From NCBI GenBank assembly GCA_041396125.1, contig JAWKZG010000009.1, forward strand, positions 124,001 through 188,000: DNA of 64,000 nucleotides. The letters run 5' to 3'. The notes under the pieces were generated by a model, which was not told where the DNA came from, did not search any database, and was given only the letters and a program-made list of their open reading frames with translations. The DNA comes from JAWKZG01 sp041396125 (lineage in GTDB: Bacteria; Pseudomonadota; Gammaproteobacteria; Competibacterales; Competibacteraceae). This document shows, in pieces, positions 53,978-62,408 of this stretch (positions are counted from its first letter, which is position 1; the number at the start of each line of letters is the position of its first letter). A program made the position numbers and the translations under genes.

Positions 53978-54947
53978 ATGGACCTGTGCCCTGATGCTTG
54001 CGCAAGGAAAAATTGCCAATACGCTGTAATGCCTCTTTTTGCTGGTCGGGGCTATCGCGATAAAGCACCAACACGGTGCGCACCAGATCGAGATATTCCG
54101 CCTGCCCAGGAAATGGCCGTAAGTTTTCCGCAATCGCAACTTTCCGGTCAGCGGCCACTTGCCGCGCGGCCTCTTTGAGCACCGTCTTATCCGCTTTAGG
54201 AAAATGGGCTTTGCCGCGTTGTTCCAGATATTTCGCCAATTCGGCAGTCGTGTTGGGTAACTCGATGCACAACACCAGGCAACGCCGCACAAACGCATCC
54301 GGTAAGGCGCGCTCTTCGTTGCTGGTGATGATGACTAACGGCGGCGCACCGGTAATGGTTACGGCTTTGCTAAACCCCTGTGGTGTGAATTCCGCCGAGC
54401 CAAGCGCACCAAGCAATCCGTTAGGTACGTCACTTTCCGCTTTATCGATTTCGTCGATCAGCACGACGACACCGTTTTTCGGATCGCCGCCATCCGGCTG
54501 GGACAGGAGGGGTGTTTTTGACCGCTGAGCTTGCTGCGCTGCGCCCTCCCAATCAAACGCCCACCATAATGGACCTGGGCGGATAAAGTTCACCAGATCA
54601 AGTGGATTGGGCAGCTTGTCTGCGTAGTCTTTTCCATGCACCCCGGCAAGCTGCGCTTCGGCAAGCCGGGCAACCGCGTCGAAATCCCATAATAGTTCAC
54701 GCGATTCGGTGCGTGCATCGACCACAAACGGGACATAAGCGCGTTTCAGGCGCTTCGCCGCTGCCCGCGCGAGCTGGCTTTTGCCAGTTCCCGGTTCGCC
54801 CCGGATTAACAAAGGCCGTCGGGCTGCCAAAGCGGCATTTACCGCATCGATACTGTCTCTATCGAATACATGGATCTGCTCGGGCTGATTATCATTGTTG
54901 ACCAGAATGCTTTTACTGCCTGGTCTGACCTTTAGGAACTCAGTCAT
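53970..54947 (-). CDS. MoxR-type AAA+ ATPase
   Basis: A 325-residue AAA+ ATPase of the MoxR group. Walker A is RGEPGTGKSQLARA (about residues 49-62), Walker B is VVVLIDEIDKAE (about 160-171), sensor 1 is VIITSNEERALPDAFVRRC (about 206-224) with the arginine finger, and a lid domain follows. Such ATPases usually remodel a partner; here the neighbours are a trypsin-like protease and an FGE-domain protein. It starts 20 bases after the protease stop and overlaps the FGE gene by eight bases. The whole unit sits within the uvrA-flanked island. Confidence 0.92.
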   Translation of the reverse strand: MTEFLKVRPGSKSILVNNDNQPEQIHVFDRDSIDAVNAALAARRPLLIRGEPGTGKSQLARAAAKRLKRAYVPFVVDARTESRELLWDFDAVARLAEAQLAGVHGKDYADKLPNPLDLVNFIRPGPLWWAFDWEGAAQQAQRSKTPLLSQPDGGDPKNGVVVLIDEIDKAESDVPNGLLGALGSAEFTPQGFSKAVTITGAPPLVIITSNEERALPDAFVRRCLVLCIELPNTTAELAKYLEQRGKAHFPKADKTVLKEAARQVAADRKVAIAENLRPFPGQAEYLDLVRTVLVLYRDSPDQQKEALQRIGNFSLRKHQGTGPCD

Positions 54948-54967
54948 TGCATTCTCTTTATGGTGGG

Positions 54968-56389
54968 TTATTTCAGGATATGCGGCAGTAATCCAAAGTC
55001 CTTCGTTTCATCGATGACGCGACTGGGATCATTTTGCAAATAAAGAATGACTAAAGCCGGATAACGTCGTTTGATTTCTTTAAATTGCTGAAGTGTGGCA
55101 CGAATTTCATCGTCGCGCGTATCGTGATTAAAGGTCAGAATGATATACTTTTTTTTGTTTATACCGGCCAGTGTACGAAGCTGCTCATTTGCTACTCCAG
55201 ACCAATTTGCGACAGGGAAACGCTTGCGAATATCGGTACTCAACACGCTTTTACCAATGTGTTGATCCCAGTAGTCAAGAAAATTGTCATTGTGTTTACG
55301 CCCTCCCTCGGGAGGTGTCTCTATACAGTGTTCACCGACAGGGAACTCATTGTCGGTACGGGGCGTTCGTAACACTGCAGGCCGCTTTTCAACAGCGGCC
55401 ATGATAAGCTCGGCGACGGTTTCCAGCGCTGCAGGTAGCTCGATTACGCTCATATTGACGTTATCCCAATTTTCGCGCACCAATTTGACATCGGCATGTT
55501 CGGCAAAGACGGGCAGAATCGCACCCGTAATCGCGCGCAATGTCGTGATAACAGCCGCCGATTGATTCATGTTTTTGGTGTCATACAGGATTTTCAGCAA
55601 CGGTTCCAGCTGCAGCTTAAACAGCGCGCAGGCTAACCCTGCCGTACCGACCGCCGAGGATTGCAGCACCTCGCTGGGTAGTCTATCGCGCAGCGCGTGT
55701 TGCACAGCTTGATTGCTGTCTAACGACTGGACAACATGCTCGTGCAGCGCCTTAACCCGCTCTGTTGGATCATCGTATTTAACCCAGGCCCGAAATTTTT
55801 TATTTTCCAGCAACTTACAAGACAGTGTTGCCTGCAACCGCCTGGCGTCAAATTTTCCTAAACAGGTTTTTATAACACCAACGATTCTGCCACCAACAAA
55901 GACAGGGCTGCCTGACGCGCCGCGCCAATTCTCTGCAACGCCCGGCGGATAATCTGCGCCGAGTACAATAACCGAGTATCTATCAGCACTTGAAAAGACT
56001 TTTCCCATCATACCCACGGGGCAACTACCATCTCCCTTACGGCCAGCTTCGGGGAAACCCTCACTCTCCCACTCACAAGAAGTAGCTGGTCGTTGTTCTG
56101 CCAACAAACCGTAGTGATGAATACCCTTAGGTAGGGGATGCTGAATCAAAGCGGCATCGAAACGCCTACCTCCACTCCAAACAATCTTGCCAGCCGCCTG
56201 CCAGCGATTATGGGGTTTCGCAAGATTATGCCAGCGCATCTCGATTGGCTTTTTGTCATCACGGTTTGTGGGAAATAGCACATGCTGTGCAGTTAAAATC
56301 AGGTCTTTTGCAACCGGATACCCCGTTCCGAAACGACCTTGACCACCTTGGACAGGCACAAAAAATTCGACGCAGAGGTTCTTATCCAT
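54968..56389 (-). CDS. Trypsin-like serine protease with C-terminal helical domain
   Basis: A 473-residue protein without a signal peptide. Residues 1-190 are a trypsin-like fold: His in DLILTAQHVLFP (about residue 36), Asp in GGRRFDAALIQHP (about 79), and Ser in NWRGASGSPVFVGGRIVGVI (about 160). So the catalytic triad is complete, and the enzyme should be a cytoplasmic protease. Residues 230-370 are helical, and the C-terminal 90 residues (KKKYIILTFNHDTRDDEI) form a separate alpha/beta domain that might be an effector-associated or adaptor domain. This layout, with a MoxR ATPase and trypco2 neighbour, is the pattern of predicted counter-invader conflict systems in bacteria. Confidence 0.8.
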   Translation of the reverse strand: MDKNLCVEFFVPVQGGQGRFGTGYPVAKDLILTAQHVLFPTNRDDKKPIEMRWHNLAKPHNRWQAAGKIVWSGGRRFDAALIQHPLPKGIHHYGLLAEQRPATSCEWESEGFPEAGRKGDGSCPVGMMGKVFSSADRYSVIVLGADYPPGVAENWRGASGSPVFVGGRIVGVIKTCLGKFDARRLQATLSCKLLENKKFRAWVKYDDPTERVKALHEHVVQSLDSNQAVQHALRDRLPSEVLQSSAVGTAGLACALFKLQLEPLLKILYDTKNMNQSAAVITTLRAITGAILPVFAEHADVKLVRENWDNVNMSVIELPAALETVAELIMAAVEKRPAVLRTPRTDNEFPVGEHCIETPPEGGRKHNDNFLDYWDQHIGKSVLSTDIRKRFPVANWSGVANEQLRTLAGINKKKYIILTFNHDTRDDEIRATLQQFKEIKRRYPALVILYLQNDPSRVIDETKDFGLLPHILK

Positions 56390-56428
56390 ACGTTCAACCT
56401 CACTATTGAATCCTTATTGAGCCAGGCG

Positions 56429-56728
56429 TTATTTGGGCTTAGAACCTTCGCCGGCAATATCGATATCGCCGCCTTCATCATCGACCGGTTTCAATTTGAG
56501 ACGCAGCTTCTGTATAGCTTCCGAGGCAACTTTTCCGGCGGCATCAGCATTAATAACCCAGAATTTAACGCCCCCCTTTCCACTTGCTTCCTGGGTGCTG
56601 ACCATCTGAACTTCCAGTTCAATTTCCTGCACGCGAAATAAAATCTCCTCCTTTTTTCGCGCTTTTTGTGCTTGCGTAAGCTCCTTGCGCAGATCGGTAA
56701 TCATTTTTGCAAGCTCTATTTGTTTCAT
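56429..56728 (-). CDS. Trypsin-co-occurring (trypco2-like) small protein
   Basis: A 99-residue protein. An N-terminal helix (IELAKMITDLRKELTQAQKARK) is followed by beta strands ILFRVQEIELEVQMV and GGVKFWVINADAAGKV, then RLKLKPV. This helix plus strand order, with KFWVI and the RLKLKP end, matches the small trypco2 domain that occurs next to trypsin-like proteases in bacterial conflict loci as I recall it. It is the first gene of the island operon, 39 bases upstream of the protease start, with an AGGAAGGAGC ribosome binding site. It may be an inhibitor or sensor partner of the protease. Confidence 0.7.
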   Translation of the reverse strand: MKQIELAKMITDLRKELTQAQKARKKEEILFRVQEIELEVQMVSTQEASGKGGVKFWVINADAAGKVASEAIQKLRLKLKPVDDEGGDIDIAGEGSKPK

Positions 56729-56791
56729 TTTTAGCTCCTTCCTTAATGATCAAAAAATAAGCTTAATCAAAAATATATACCACAGCAAACC

Positions 56792-59647
56792 TCAAACAGC
56801 CGCCGGTTCCGTTGTGTGCAATGCCAGCAATGGTTTCAGAAAACGCCCGGTGTAACTCTGCTCGCAGGCAGCTACGTGTTCCGGTGTGCCTTCTGTGATC
56901 AGGTTGCCACCGCGTTCGCCGCCTTCCGGGCCCAGATCAATCACCCAGTCGGCGGTTTTGATGACGTCCAGATTATGCTCGATGATTACAATGGTATTAC
57001 CCCGGTCGCGCAGCTCGAACAACACCTGCAGCAGTTGTTCGATATCATGAAAGTGCAGGCCGGTGGTCGGTTCGTCCAGAATATATAAGGTGTTGCCGGT
57101 ATCACGTTTGGACAGTTCCTTGGAAAGCTTCACTCGCTGCGCTTCACCGCCGGACAGGGTGGTGGCGGGCTGGCCCAGTTTGACATAGCCCAGACCGACC
57201 TGGATCAGGGTTTGCAGCCGCCGCGCCACGGTTGGCACCGCGCTGAAAAACGGCAGAGCGTCCTCAACGGTCAGGTCCAGCACTTCAAAAATGTTTTTGC
57301 CTTTATAGCGAATATCCAGCGTCTCGCGGTTATAGCGCTGACCTTTGCAAACATCGCAGGCGACGTAGACATCCGGCAGAAAATGCATTTCCACCTTGAT
57401 CATGCCATCGCCCTGGCAGGCTTCGCAGCGACCACCTTTCACGTTAAAACTGAAACGGCCGGCCGTATAACCGCGTGAGCGCGCTTCCTGGGTGCCGGCG
57501 AATAATTCCCGCAGCGGGCCGAACAGCCCGGTATAGGTCGCCGGATTGGAACGCGGCGTGCGCCCGATCGGGCTCTGATCGATGTTGACCACTTTATCAA
57601 TCGCCTCTAGCCCTTCCAGCACATCAAGCGGTGCCGGTGCTTCGCTGGCCTGATTGATTTCACGCGCCACATAGCGGTACAGGGTGTCATTGATCAGGGT
57701 GGATTTACCCGAGCCTGACACCCCGGTCACACAGGTCATCAGGCCCAGTGGAATCGCCACGTCGATATTTTTGAGATTATTACCGCGCGCGCCTTTAAGC
57801 CACAGGCAACGCTCGGACTGAACCGGCTTGCGCTGTGCCGGCACGGCAATACGACGCCGACCGGACAGATATTGACCGGTCAGGGAATCGTCCGCGGCTT
57901 CGATTTGTGCCGGCGTGCCCTGCGCCACCACCTGACCACCGTGCACACCGGCACCCGGTCCCATATCAATCACATGCTCGGCGGCCCGAATGGCGTCCTC
58001 GTCATGCTCGACCACGATAACGGTATTACCCATATCGCGCAGTTTCATCAGGGTATCGAGCAGGCGCTGATTATCGCGCTGGTGCAAACCAATAGACGGC
58101 TCGTCCAGCACATACATCACCCCGACCAGTCCGGCCCCGATCTGGCTGGCCAGACGAATGCGCTGTGCCTCGCCACCGGACAGCGTGTCGGCACTGCGTT
58201 CCAGACTCAGATAATCCAGTCCAACATTGACCAGAAAACTCAGGCGTTGCTTCAGCTCCTGCACAATTTTGGAAGCGATCTCGCCGCGTCGGCCCGGCAG
58301 GTGCAGATCATTAAACAGCTGCAGGGTGTCATCGACCGGCAAAACAGCAATCGACGGCAGCGTATGCTCGCCGACAAAAACATGCCGCGCGGCCCGGTTC
58401 AACCGACTGCCGCCACATTCCGGACAAGCTTGCTGGCTGAGGTATTTGGCGAGTTCGTCGCGCACGGTGCTGGATTCGGTTTCCTTATAGCGCCGCTCCA
58501 GATTCGGAATAATGCCCTCGAAAGCATGCTGGCGCTGGTAGCGCTCACCCCGGCCATTAACATAGGCAAACTCGATACTCTCGCCCTGGCTGCCGAATAG
58601 CACAATCTGCTGGATTGATTCAGGTAGTTCCGCAAACGGGGCTTCCAGGTCGAAGCCATAATGGCGCGCCAGCGACTGCACCATCTGGAAAAAATAGGTA
58701 TTGCGCCGATCCCAGCCACGCACCGCACCGGCGGCCAGACTGAGTTGCGAATGCGCCACCACCCGTGCCGGATCGAAAAACTGCCGTACTCCCAGCCCGT
58801 CACAACCCGGACAGGCACCAACCGGATTATTAAAAGAAAACAGGCGCGGCTCCAGATCCGGCATGGCAAAACCACAAACCGGGCAGGCATAACCGGCGGA
58901 AAACAGAATGTCGTCCCGCATCTGCGCGCCCTCTGTCATAAACGCGATGCGGGCAAGACCTTCACCCAGGCGCAAAGCGGTTTCAAACGATTCGGCCAGA
59001 CGCTGCCCCAGATCCGCCCGCACCCGAAAGCGATCCACCACGACATCGATATCGTGTTTGCGCTGCGCGTCCAGTTTGGGGTCTTCATCCAGTTCGAGCA
59101 CTTCGCCGTCAATGCGGGCGCGCAAAAACCCCTGTCCGCGTAACGAATCGAAAAGTTTGGCATGCTCACCCTTACGCCCTTTGACCACCGGTGCAAGCAG
59201 CATCAGACGCTCACCCTCCGGCAGTGCTAACACCTGATCCACCATCTGGCTGACGGTTTGCGCGTTCAGCTCAATGTCATGATCGGGACAGCGTGGGGTA
59301 CCGGCACGGGCAAATAACAGCCGCAAATAATCGTAAATTTCGGTGATCGTACCGACCGTTGATCGCGGGTTATGCGAGGTGGATTTCTGCTCGATGGAAA
59401 TCGCCGGACTGAGGCCGTCGATATGATCCACGTCCGGTTTTTCCATGATGGACAAAAACTGACGGGCATACGCCGACAGCGACTCGACATAACGCCGCTG
59501 ACCTTCCGCGTAAATAGTGTCAAACGCCAATGAGGACTTGCCGGAACCCGACAGGCCGGTAATGACAACCAGCCGGTCGCGCGGCAGATCCAGATCGATA
59601 TTGCGAAGATTATGGGTACGTGCGCCGCGGATGCGTATCATGTTCAT
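56792..59647 (-). CDS. uvrA: Excinuclease ABC subunit A
   Basis: A 951-residue UvrA, the damage-recognition ATPase of nucleotide excision repair. The N-terminal Walker A is GLSGSGKSSLAFDT (about residue 31), followed by zinc modules (CPVCG, CPGC, CPECGG, CEACQGDG, CDVCKG), signature LSGGEAQRIRLASQIG, and the second Walker A GVSGSGKSTLINDT with LSGGEAQRVKLSKELS. It is complete and slightly longer than E. coli UvrA (940). Its final 302 bases are duplicated at 51079-51380 on the far side of the conflict island, so the island inserted at this 3' end. No LexA box was recognised with confidence in the promoter gap. Confidence 0.97.
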   Translation of the reverse strand: MNMIRIRGARTHNLRNIDLDLPRDRLVVITGLSGSGKSSLAFDTIYAEGQRRYVESLSAYARQFLSIMEKPDVDHIDGLSPAISIEQKSTSHNPRSTVGTITEIYDYLRLLFARAGTPRCPDHDIELNAQTVSQMVDQVLALPEGERLMLLAPVVKGRKGEHAKLFDSLRGQGFLRARIDGEVLELDEDPKLDAQRKHDIDVVVDRFRVRADLGQRLAESFETALRLGEGLARIAFMTEGAQMRDDILFSAGYACPVCGFAMPDLEPRLFSFNNPVGACPGCDGLGVRQFFDPARVVAHSQLSLAAGAVRGWDRRNTYFFQMVQSLARHYGFDLEAPFAELPESIQQIVLFGSQGESIEFAYVNGRGERYQRQHAFEGIIPNLERRYKETESSTVRDELAKYLSQQACPECGGSRLNRAARHVFVGEHTLPSIAVLPVDDTLQLFNDLHLPGRRGEIASKIVQELKQRLSFLVNVGLDYLSLERSADTLSGGEAQRIRLASQIGAGLVGVMYVLDEPSIGLHQRDNQRLLDTLMKLRDMGNTVIVVEHDEDAIRAAEHVIDMGPGAGVHGGQVVAQGTPAQIEAADDSLTGQYLSGRRRIAVPAQRKPVQSERCLWLKGARGNNLKNIDVAIPLGLMTCVTGVSGSGKSTLINDTLYRYVAREINQASEAPAPLDVLEGLEAIDKVVNIDQSPIGRTPRSNPATYTGLFGPLRELFAGTQEARSRGYTAGRFSFNVKGGRCEACQGDGMIKVEMHFLPDVYVACDVCKGQRYNRETLDIRYKGKNIFEVLDLTVEDALPFFSAVPTVARRLQTLIQVGLGYVKLGQPATTLSGGEAQRVKLSKELSKRDTGNTLYILDEPTTGLHFHDIEQLLQVLFELRDRGNTIVIIEHNLDVIKTADWVIDLGPEGGERGGNLITEGTPEHVAACEQSYTGRFLKPLLALHTTEPAAV

Positions 59648-59676
59648 TCAGTTTCCGATTTCATTCAGTTTCCGAT
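59643..59676. repeat. 17-base tandem duplication over the uvrA start
   Basis: Two exact, adjacent 17-base units (TTCATTCAGTTTCCGAT) overlap the first codons and leader of uvrA. As a result an extra ATGAATGA-like start lies upstream of the annotated start on the minus strand. No good Shine-Dalgarno sequence is visible. Confidence 0.85.
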
Positions 59677-59776
59677 GCCCAAATCAAACTGATACTATAA
59701 GCGTTGATCTTCATACAGCGCAAAGTCCCCGACAACAGCTAAGCACTATCCGGCATTAACACAGGCAGTACCACGT

Positions 59777-61222
59777 ATGACTCAACCCCGCGCCGACGCG
59801 GTTTCCGGCGATGCTTCCTCCACTGATGATTTCATGAATAACCCCGCAAACAGCGATAAATTATTGCCCAGCGAACGCAAAGCCGCTTTCAGTCTGGCCG
59901 CTTTATATGTTCTGCGCATGCTGGGACTGTTTCTTATTCTGCCCGTCTTTGCCCTTTATGCAGAGCATCTGGCGGGCACCACACCCTTACTGGTCGGACT
60001 GGCTATCGGCAGCTACGGCCTCACCCAGGCCTGTCTGCAAATTCCGTTTGGCATGCTGTCCGACCGTTTCGGACGCAAACGGATTATCGTCATCGGGCTG
60101 CTGATTTTCGCCCTGGGTAGCGTGCTTGCCGCCAGCGCCGATCATATCGGCTGGGTGATTATGGGCCGCGCCCTGCAGGGTGCCGGTGCGATTGCCGCCG
60201 CCGTGCTGGCGCTGGCCGCCGATCTCAGCCGCGAAGAACAACGCACCAAGGTGATGGCGATCATCGGCATCAGCATCGGCTTTTCGTTTGCCCTGGCGCT
60301 GGTGCTGGGGCCGGTGCTGAATGCCTGGATCGGCGTACCCGGTATTTTCTGGCTGACCGCCGTGCTGGCACTGGGCGGTATTGTGATCGTGCTCAAGCTG
60401 GTGCCGCAACCCAGCCGGAGCCGACTGCATCGTGATACCCAGGCTATCCCGACATTATTCAACCGGGTGTTGCGCAACGGCCAGTTACTGCGCCTTGACG
60501 CCGGCATTCTGATTCTGCACATGATGCTGACGGCCACGTTTGTCGCGCTGCCACTGGTACTGCGCGATGAACTGGGGCTGCCAGCCTCCCAGCACTGGTA
60601 TTTATACCTGCCCGCCATGGTGATCGGCGTCGTGTTGATGGCGCCGCTGGTCATCACAGCGGAACGCAAACAGCGTCTCAAGCCGTTTTTTGCCGCAGCA
60701 ATTGCCTTGCTGGCGCTGGCCCAGGCCGGTTTCACCCTGCTGGCACCGCTGGGATTACCTTTCATGGGCTTGCTGCTGGTGATCTTTTTTACCGGCTTTA
60801 ATTTTCTGGAAGCCACGCTGCCGTCGCTGATCGCCAAGTTTGCGCCGGCCGATGCCAAAGGCACAGCGCTGGGTGTGTATTCCACCAGTCAGTTTTTCGG
60901 GGCGTTTCTCGGCGGGGTCATCGCGGGCAGTCTGCACGGAGCGTTCGGCCTGTACAGCGTATTTGCGTTCTGCACCCTTGCCGCCCTGGTCTGGCTGGCT
61001 CTCGCCCTGGCCATGAATAATCCCAGTTATCTAAGCAGTCAGTTGCTGAATATTGGTATCATTAGCGAGCGCGAGGCACAGCAATTAGCGACCCGGTACC
61101 AGCAGGTGCCCGGCGTGGCCGAAGCTGTGGTTATCGCTACTGAAGGCGTTGCGTATTTGAAAGTGGATCGCCGCCGTTTGGATACATCGGCACTGCATGC
61201 CGTTGCCAGCACTAACGCCTAA
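59777..61222 (+). CDS. Major facilitator superfamily transporter, YajR-like
   Basis: A 481-residue MFS transporter with 12 predicted helices. The MFS signature GMLSDRFGRKRIIVIGLLIF lies at about residues 92-111. A C-terminal soluble tail of about 75 residues (IGIISEREAQQLATRYQQVPG onwards) resembles the ferredoxin-like YAM domain of YajR. The first 30 residues are polar, so the start could be the internal ATG at 59834. It is divergent from uvrA and lies just upstream of ssb, as in other gammaproteobacteria. Likely an export function; the substrate is unknown. Confidence 0.88.
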   Translation: MTQPRADAVSGDASSTDDFMNNPANSDKLLPSERKAAFSLAALYVLRMLGLFLILPVFALYAEHLAGTTPLLVGLAIGSYGLTQACLQIPFGMLSDRFGRKRIIVIGLLIFALGSVLAASADHIGWVIMGRALQGAGAIAAAVLALAADLSREEQRTKVMAIIGISIGFSFALALVLGPVLNAWIGVPGIFWLTAVLALGGIVIVLKLVPQPSRSRLHRDTQAIPTLFNRVLRNGQLLRLDAGILILHMMLTATFVALPLVLRDELGLPASQHWYLYLPAMVIGVVLMAPLVITAERKQRLKPFFAAAIALLALAQAGFTLLAPLGLPFMGLLLVIFFTGFNFLEATLPSLIAKFAPADAKGTALGVYSTSQFFGAFLGGVIAGSLHGAFGLYSVFAFCTLAALVWLALALAMNNPSYLSSQLLNIGIISEREAQQLATRYQQVPGVAEAVVIATEGVAYLKVDRRRLDTSALHAVASTNA

Positions 61223-61243
61223 TGACTATCGCAGGAGAACGCA

Positions 61244-61777
61244 ATGGCGCGAGGAATCAATAAAGTTATCTTGATCGGTAATCTGGGGTCCGATCCCGAA
61301 GTCCGCTATCTGCCCAGCGGCAACGCCGTGGCGAATTTAAACGTCGCCACCAGTGAATCCTGGAAAGACCGCCAGACCGGCGAACAGCAGGAACGTACCG
61401 AATGGCACCGGGTGGTGATCTTCGGCAAACTGGCGGAAATTGCCGGCCAGTATCTGCGTAAAGGCTCGAAAGTCTATCTTGAGGGCAAGCTGCAGACCCG
61501 TAAATGGCAGGATCAGCAGGGGCAGGACCGCTACAGCACCGAAGTCGTCATTGATATCAACGGCCAGATGCAAATGCTGGACGGTCGCGGCGGCAGTGCT
61601 GATTATGACAGCCCTGGCGGCGCAGCTCCCGCACCCCGGCAGTCACCGCCGCCCGCTAATGCACCCGCAGCGGGCAATGCACCAGCAGCAGGCAGACCGG
61701 CACCGCCGGCGACAGGAGGCGGGTGCGCAAAACCGGCCTTCGATGACGATTCGATGACGATATTCCGTTCTGAATGA
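61244..61777 (+). CDS. ssb: Single-stranded DNA-binding protein with altered C-terminal tip
   Basis: A 177-residue SSB. The OB fold is complete (residues 1-112: RGINKVILIGNLGSDPEVRY, ERTEWHRVVIFGKLAEIAGQYL, YLEGKLQTRKWQDQQGQDRY). A P/A/G-rich linker follows. The tip should be DDDIPF, but it reads FDDDSMTIFRSE because of an 11-base tandem duplication at 61740-61761 that shifts the frame. The correct DDDIPF codons are still present one frame away just before position 61774. This tip binds RecQ, PriA, Exo I and other partners and is essential in well-studied bacteria, so this is either a real and notable variant or an assembly artefact. AGGAGA lies upstream of the ATG. Confidence 0.95.
   Translation: MARGINKVILIGNLGSDPEVRYLPSGNAVANLNVATSESWKDRQTGEQQERTEWHRVVIFGKLAEIAGQYLRKGSKVYLEGKLQTRKWQDQQGQDRYSTEVVIDINGQMQMLDGRGGSADYDSPGGAAPAPRQSPPPANAPAAGNAPAAGRPAPPATGGGCAKPAFDDDSMTIFRSE
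61740..61761. repeat. 11-base tandem duplication in the ssb 3' end
   Basis: TCGATGACGAT occurs twice, exactly and adjacently (61740-61750 and 61751-61761). Removing one copy restores the ending A-F-D-D-D-I-P-F and a TGA stop. Confidence 0.9.
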
Positions 61778-61847
61778 CATAAAGCCGTTTACAGTAAGGC
61801 CTTTTGTTTTTAATCTATTTAACCAGCTGAAATTTAATATTATTTAT

Positions 61848-61885
61848 AGCCTTTCTAATATATAAATATAAGAAAGGCTTTTTTA
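61848..61885 (+). terminator. Rho-independent terminator after ssb
   Basis: AGCCTTTCT and AGAAAGGCT form a perfect nine-base-pair stem around a 14-base AT-rich loop and are followed directly by a T run. This marks the end of the MFS/ssb transcription unit. Confidence 0.85.
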
Positions 61886-62042
61886 TACTCTTACACAAAG
61901 CGCATGATCTCGCATTGTCTTCGCCCAGCTGTCACTCCTGTACACAGTCAGTTATTCCTGCGGTTGATAACAAACCTCATCACAAGTATCTCATCATAAC
62001 CACGAAACTTGACAAAACTTGACTATCGCATATACTTTGTGC

Positions 62043-62408
62043 ATGCAAAAGAGACTAAATACCAATAGAGCACAACAGGCAATCGATAAGGCGGGGCTGA
62101 CCCAAACTGCAGTTGCTGATGCTTTGGGAGTATCCAAAGAAGCCGTTTCCCAGTGGCTCAACGACAAGTCTTTCCCGCGCCCGAACAAGCTTCTTCAATT
62201 AGGCAAGCTACTGAATCTCTCCTTTGATGACTTGGTTATCAAGGAAGACCCGTTCGCGCCGAAAGTTGCTTTTCGAAAGATGCGCGGCACCAAAACAAAA
62301 GATCACCACATCGAAAAGGCACAGGAAATAGGGCGTTTCTTGCGTCATCTTGTGCCCTACCTGCCTTTTGGAGACATTGGAAATGCCCCCCATACTCAAG
62401 TCGCCTAG
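62043..62408 (+). CDS. Xre-family helix-turn-helix regulator (antitoxin-like)
   Basis: A 121-residue protein from the ATG at 62043; the frame is open upstream to 62019, but MQKRLNTNRAQQAID is the more natural start. Residues 5-60 are an Xre helix-turn-helix (AGLTQTAVADALGVSKEAVSQWL). The C-terminal part is basic. The end overlaps a frame beginning at 62383 that encodes an ImmA/IrrE-type metallopeptidase, and a DUF4411-like PIN protein follows. This is the three-part arrangement known for Xre plus COG2856 plus PIN-type modules, so the gene is likely the antitoxin and autoregulator. Confidence 0.8.
   Translation: MQKRLNTNRAQQAIDKAGLTQTAVADALGVSKEAVSQWLNDKSFPRPNKLLQLGKLLNLSFDDLVIKEDPFAPKVAFRKMRGTKTKDHHIEKAQEIGRFLRHLVPYLPFGDIGNAPHTQVA

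Noticed and set aside
53978..54298. The N-terminal extension of the FGE-domain frame
   Set aside because: It overlaps the MoxR ATPase coding sequence in another frame and is basic, Trp/Cys-rich and not protein-like; the GTG at 53977 is the better start.
59648..59776. A LexA box in the uvrA promoter region
   Set aside because: CTG and CAG half sites are present, but not at the required eight-base spacing.
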